A stretch of DNA of 16,904 nucleotides from Actinomycetes bacterium (lineage in GTDB: Bacteria; Actinomycetota; Actinomycetes; Actinomycetales; JAJYRW01), in contig JAJYRW010000012.1 of NCBI GenBank assembly GCA_021793895.1, positions 1-16,904 on the forward strand. Reading direction: 5' to 3'. Shown one piece after another: positions 14,627 through 16,904 of the stretch (positions are counted from its first letter, which is position 1; every line of letters begins with the position of its first letter). The translations under genes and the position numbers were made by a program. The notes beneath the pieces were generated by a model. The model ran no database searches. It saw only the letters and a list, made by a program, of their open reading frames with translations, and had not been told where the DNA came from.

Positions 14627-14995
14627 CTATAGGTACAGGCCGGTCCCATCGCCCGTGTCACCGAGCTCGGCGACGGCGTGCAGATCTCGTTCGCGCAGCA
14701 AAATATAGTCGATGCCGTTGAGCTCTACATCAGCTTGATTTTCCGGGTCGAATAGCGCCCGATCACCCTTTTTGACCTGCCGCACTAGTTGGCCAACCGC
14801 GACGACCGTGGCCCACAGTAAACGCTTGCCACTTTCGGCCGTGGCCGGGATCACAATGCCGGCGGCGGACCGGCGCTCGTTGCTCGAAATATCAGGTTTC
14901 AACAGCACGCGGTCATGCAGCATGCGGATGCCAGATACGGCCTCGGCCTTGGCTTTTTCGGTATCTACGGTATCCACACCCACCGAAGAACTCAC
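14627..14995 (-). CDS. GroES-like co-chaperonin, stand-alone paralogue
   Basis: A 122-residue protein with the GroES fold from about residue 23: IRMLHDRVLLKPD, then the mobile-loop region ERRSAAGIVIPATA, VVAVGQLVRQVKKGDRALFD and the closing strands IDYILLRERDLHAV. Relative to canonical GroES (about 97 aa) it has a charged N-terminal extension of about 20 residues and a Gly/Asp-rich tail. No groEL is in the window, so this is probably a second, divergent GroES rather than the partner in a groESL operon. The mobile loop resembles GroEL-binding loops, but interaction is not shown. Its GTG start overlaps the stop of the upstream DUF3618 gene by four bases (GTGA), so translation is coupled. Confidence 0.88.
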   Translation of the reverse strand: MSSSVGVDTVDTEKAKAEAVSGIRMLHDRVLLKPDISSNERRSAAGIVIPATAESGKRLLWATVVAVGQLVRQVKKGDRALFDPENQADVELNGIDYILLRERDLHAVAELGDTGDGTGLYL

Positions 14996-15261
14996 TTCTT
15001 TCGCTTTAGGACGACGACTAGCACCACCGCGGCTACGGCAACCCCGGCTATAACTAAGGTTTTGGTCTTCAGTGAGCCGTCCGGCTCACGCACCATGTCG
15101 TTGGCTGATGTCTTGGCCTTTTCGGCGATCACCTTGGGACTAAGTTCGTGGTGCAGATCGTTCATGTTGGTGGCAACCCGGCGTTGATAATCGACGACAC
15201 GGCTATAAAGCACGTCGGGATCAAGGTCGGTCGGGTCGGTTGTCTTTTCTGGATCAGCCAC
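14992..15261 (-). CDS. DUF3618-type membrane-anchored protein
   Basis: From the GTG at 15261 the protein has 89 residues: VADPEKTTDPTDLDPDVLYS, an amphipathic helix with RRVATNMNDLHHELSPK (the hallmark of DUF3618 proteins), then a single C-terminal membrane helix TLVIAGVAVAAVVLVVVL ending KRKK. The start is chosen for GAGGTG at 15273-15268, six bases upstream, and because family members begin near this point. A GTG at 15297 or a TTG-type start at 15360 would add non-family residues. The domain is common in actinobacteria and of unknown function. The membrane helix with basic end suggests a cytoplasmic helical domain tethered to the membrane. It is translationally coupled to the GroES-like gene. 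Confidence 0.78.
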   Translation of the reverse strand: MADPEKTTDPTDLDPDVLYSRVVDYQRRVATNMNDLHHELSPKVIAEKAKTSANDMVREPDGSLKTKTLVIAGVAVAAVVLVVVLKRKK

Positions 15262-15356
15262 TTGGTGCACCTCACTATTGTCGCTGGTGGCACTCACTAA
15301 TATTAGTTGTGTTACTACGCTAGTGGTAATGGCGAGCATGGGCCTGTTGGCCCGGC

Positions 15357-15427
15357 CCAATGGAAGGTCGGCATGCGACCACGGAAGTCCAATGGGCGGC
15401 TCGTCGAAGCCCCTGGGCGGCCAATGG
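15357..15427. repeat. Three CCAATGG boxes at exact 32-bp spacing
   Basis: CCAATGG occurs at 15357-15363, 15389-15395 and 15421-15427, each 32 bases from the next (about three helical turns), between the divergent DUF3618 and peroxiredoxin genes. The sequence between the boxes is not conserved. The regular phasing suggests binding sites for a regulator on one face of the helix, but a decayed tandem repeat is equally possible. Confidence 0.45.
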
Positions 15428-15474
15428 AAGCTACCCTGAGCGACTAATTGAAGCGCGAGGAAGGAAGATATTTT

Positions 15475-15969
15475 ATGGCTACGGAATCGAAATCCGGCCC
15501 TGCGACCCGACTTGAACCTGGTGATCTAGCACCGGACTTTTCGCTGCCAACCGCCGATGGCTCCACCCTGAGCCGCAGCGATCTGGCCGGCAGGAAGGCG
15601 ATCATCTACTTCTATCCGCGCGCGAGTACTCCGGGCTGCACCAAACAGGCTTGTGATTTTCGTGATTCATTGGCGGCGCTGCAATCCGACGGGTATGCAG
15701 TGGTCGGAATTTCGCCTGATAGTCCTGAGAAATTGGCGAAATTTGCAGCGGCGGAAGATCTGACGTTTCCGCTGCTGGCCGATCCGGAGAAGGAAGCGCT
15801 GGCCGCATATGGCGCGTTTGGCGAAAAGAAACTCTATGGGAAATTAACGCGCGGAGTAATTCGCTCCACCGTGGTGTTAGATGAGACAGGCCACGTAACG
15901 CATGCCCTTTACAACGTCAAAGCCACTGGACACGTAGCCCGGCTGCGGAAAGAATTGGGCGTTGATTAA
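15475..15969 (+). CDS. bcp: Bcp/PrxQ-type thiol peroxidase (peroxiredoxin)
   Basis: A 164-residue thioredoxin-fold peroxidase that reduces hydroperoxides in the cytoplasm. The N-terminal part DLAPDFSLPTADGSTLSRSD and the active site YFYPRASTPGCTKQACDFRD are typical. Peroxidatic Cys55 sits in PxxxTxxC, and Cys60, five residues on, is the resolving cysteine of the atypical two-Cys Bcp type. VVGISPDSPEKLAKF and FPLLADPEKE follow the family pattern, and the length is standard. GAGGAAGGAAG ending seven bases before the ATG at 15475 fixes the start. TACCCT at 15432-15437 could be its -10. The phased CCAATGG boxes lie immediately upstream. Confidence 0.92.
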   Translation: MATESKSGPATRLEPGDLAPDFSLPTADGSTLSRSDLAGRKAIIYFYPRASTPGCTKQACDFRDSLAALQSDGYAVVGISPDSPEKLAKFAAAEDLTFPLLADPEKEALAAYGAFGEKKLYGKLTRGVIRSTVVLDETGHVTHALYNVKATGHVARLRKELGVD

Positions 15970-15996
15970 ACTATTGCAGGCTCAACTGGATTTGTA

Positions 15997-16052
15997 GGCC
16001 TCATTTAACGGGTGTTATTTGGCGGGCGTCATTTGGCAGATGTTATTTGGCG
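15997..16052 (+). repeat. Four 14-bp tandem units upstream of tRNA-Leu
   Basis: Units at 15997-16010, 16011-16024, 16025-16038 and 16039-16052 follow GGYGTYATTTGGCG; the first unit is the most diverged (ends AACG). The rest of the 115-base gap between the peroxiredoxin gene and tRNA-Leu holds a weak 5-bp hairpin (CGGGC/GCCCG, 16055-16074). The units lie where the tRNA promoter should be and could be regulator sites or slipped-strand repeats. Confidence 0.7.
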
Positions 16053-16084
16053 GCCGGGCCTTTCAGTAAGCCCGCAAAACCGAA

Positions 16085-16171
16085 GCGCGAGTGGTGTAAC
16101 TGGCAGCCACGCAGGATTTAGGTTCCTGTGCTCTTACGAGCGTGTGGGTTCGAATCCCACCTCGCGCACCA
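16085..16171 (+). tRNA. tRNA-Leu (anticodon UAG), CCA encoded
   Basis: Acceptor stem GCGCGAG/CTCGCGC with discriminator A and encoded CCA (16169-16171). The anticodon stem CAGGA/TCCTG encloses loop TTTAGGT (anticodon TAG), followed by a long variable arm TGCTCTTACGAGCG and T-arm GTGGGTTCGAATCCCAC. The long variable arm and loop agree with a class II leucine tRNA. Unlike tRNA-Lys in this window, the CCA is encoded. Confidence 0.93.
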
Positions 16172-16182
16172 CTTCAGAGCAT

Positions 16183-16278
16183 GCACTGCTGGTGCCGGCC
16201 AGTGCTGCTGGTGCCGGCCAGTGCTCCTGGTGCACCCAGTGCTGCTGGTGCCGCCAAAGGTGCTGGTGCCGCCAGTAA
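16183..16278 (+). repeat. Five G+C-rich 18-19-bp units right after tRNA-Leu
   Basis: CTGGTGC recurs at 16189, 16208, 16227, 16245 and 16263, spacing 19, 19, 18 and 18. The first two units share GCTGGTGCCGGCCAGTGCT, and CTGG/CCAG gives each a small dyad. There is no coding sense on either strand. The array starts about a dozen bases after the tRNA and runs into the first copy of the long repeat. Confidence 0.75.
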
Positions 16279-16503
16279 ATGATTGTGATGCTTTTTAACC
16301 GGACGGCGCGACTCCCACTACACCGTATCGATGAAAGCCCCAATTTCTGGCTAGCGTGAAGCGAAAGTGCCGAATAATGCGACTCTCGCCACACACAAAC
16401 TATTGAGGCCGCAGAAAATGCCGGCGCAGAGCCCCGCGGCAAGGGCCATCGCATAGCTGGACGGCACAGGACGGCGCAGAGCCCGGCCGCAAAAGGGCTG
16501 CGC
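16272..16503. repeat. Long non-coding repeat, copy A
   Basis: Bases 16272-16431 match 16563-16722 with seven differences in 160 nt and no gap (offset 291). The similarity resumes for about 50 bases from 16425 (AGAGCCCCGCGGCAAGGG through GGACGGCGC at about 16477). The copy ends in an imperfect hairpin, GCGCAGAGCCC (16474-16484) with GGGCTGCGC (16495-16503). Both strands are broken by stops in all frames or lack any recognisable protein. It may be a dispersed intergenic repeat or a small-RNA unit. Confidence 0.8.
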
Positions 16504-16562
16504 GTCGGGCATTGACCTCTGATCCAGCTTTCTTGGCGCACTAAATAGCTCTTGCGCCACAT

Positions 16563-16790
16563 CCAGTAAATGGTGGTGATGCTTTTTAACCGGACAGCGC
16601 GACTCCCACTACACCGTATCGATGAAAGCCCCAATTTCTGGCTAGCGTGAAGCGAAAGTGCCGAATAATGCGACTCTCGCAACACACAAAGTATTGAGGC
16701 CGCAGAAACTGCCGGGGCAGAGCCGAAAGGTAAAGGGCGCAGAGCCCCGCGGCAAGGGGCATCGCATAGCTGGACGGCAAAGGACGGCGC
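16563..16790. repeat. Long non-coding repeat, copy B
   Basis: Second copy of the element at 16272. After the 160-nt core it carries 21 extra bases containing a partial duplication of GCAGAGCC, then the shared end from 16737 to 16790. It runs into a perfect 13-bp hairpin. Between the copies (16504-16562) there is only a GGCGCA/TGCGCC inverted pair (16535-16540, 16553-16558). Confidence 0.8.
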
Positions 16791-16814
16791 GTGGAAAATA
16801 ATCCACGCGCCGTC
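16783..16814 (-). terminator. Perfect 13-bp hairpin at the end of repeat copy B
   Basis: GACGGCGCGTGGA (16783-16795) pairs with TCCACGCGCCGTC (16802-16814) around a six-base AT loop. It could end a minus-strand transcript arriving from the right edge (stop codon at 16837-16835, about 20 bases upstream), or a plus-strand transcript of the repeat. Neither side has a strong T-run (CTTTGCC leftward, AAAGTTTATTG rightward). Confidence 0.5.
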
Positions 16815-16834
16815 AAAGTTTATTGCCGAACACT

Positions 16835-16904
16835 TCAGGAACGGCTCATGAACGAGGCCAGCCCGTTAGGAGTGAGCCAAGTTAGCCCGCTAGCGATAAG
16901 CCAG
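16835..16904 (-). CDS. Possible 3' end of a gene entering from the right edge
   Basis: On the minus strand, a frame open from the edge gives WLIASGLTWLTPNGLASFMS followed by two residues and a TGA at 16837-16835, with a hairpin about 20 bases downstream. Only 22 residues are visible and I do not recognise them. The stop-plus-hairpin arrangement is the only support. Confidence 0.25.
   Translation of the reverse strand, partial: WLIASGLTWLTPNGLASFMSRS

Noticed and set aside
16134..16685. 183-codon minus-strand frame with an internal duplication
   Set aside because: The repeated peptide merely reflects the duplicated non-coding DNA. The frame also runs antisense through tRNA-Leu and does not stay open in both copies in the same way.
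15970..16904. CRISPR array
   Set aside because: The repeats are 14 bp or 18-19 bp and directly adjacent, without unique spacers of 30-40 bases, and no cas genes are present.

Overview
The window looks like a piece of an actinobacterial (Actinomycetota) chromosome of moderately high G+C. The pointers are the DUF3618 protein, the GTG starts without Shine-Dalgarno sequences preceded by TANNNT boxes, the betaine-type ABC locus and the CSYWACMPSK-type flavoprotein. No marker here fixes the genus. Positions, motifs and repeats were read from the sequence; family names rest on remembered family signatures, because no database search was possible.

Left part (1-3163), accessory in character: the 3' part of a PHP plus SMC-like ATPase gene (TrlF-like) runs in from the left edge. 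It is followed on the opposite strand by a small two-HTH protein resembling the DNA-binding part of serine recombinases. About 320 bases without a convincing gene follow, holding a perfect 17-bp hairpin. Centre-left (3164-6229): a LysR regulator is divergent from a drug-efflux-like MFS transporter, with a T-N11-A box between them. Next comes a decayed ketopantoate-reductase-like pseudogene.

Middle (6230-9321): a GntR/YtrA-type regulator with a predicted leaderless promoter is translationally linked to a DUF1648 membrane protein. A GNAT acetyltransferase converges on it with a 3' overlap. A 54-residue two-helix membrane protein and a CDF metal-efflux protein lie on the minus strand. The osmoprotectant (betaine/choline/carnitine-type) ABC system (9311-12844) is split. 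Its ATPase gene reads leftward and overlaps the CDF gene. Two permeases and a lipoprotein binding protein read rightward from a 20-bp divergent promoter gap. The binding protein appears circularly permuted relative to the OpuAC/ProX family and is the most interesting protein in the window.

Right part (12856-16904): a pyridine-nucleotide-disulfide oxidoreductase, tRNA-Lys(CUU) with a clear terminator, an operon of a DUF3618 membrane protein and a stand-alone GroES-like protein, a Bcp-type peroxiredoxin, and tRNA-Leu(UAG) with encoded CCA. From 15970 to the edge the DNA is mostly non-coding and repeat-rich. It holds four 14-bp units before tRNA-Leu, five 18-19-bp-spaced units after it, and a duplicated non-coding element (160 nt, 7 differences) whose copies each end in a hairpin. 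The last 70 bases may hold the 3' end of another minus-strand gene.

I see no complete new defence or mobile system. The best candidates for novelty are the permuted binding protein, the duplicated non-coding element and the truncated PHP-ATPase locus.
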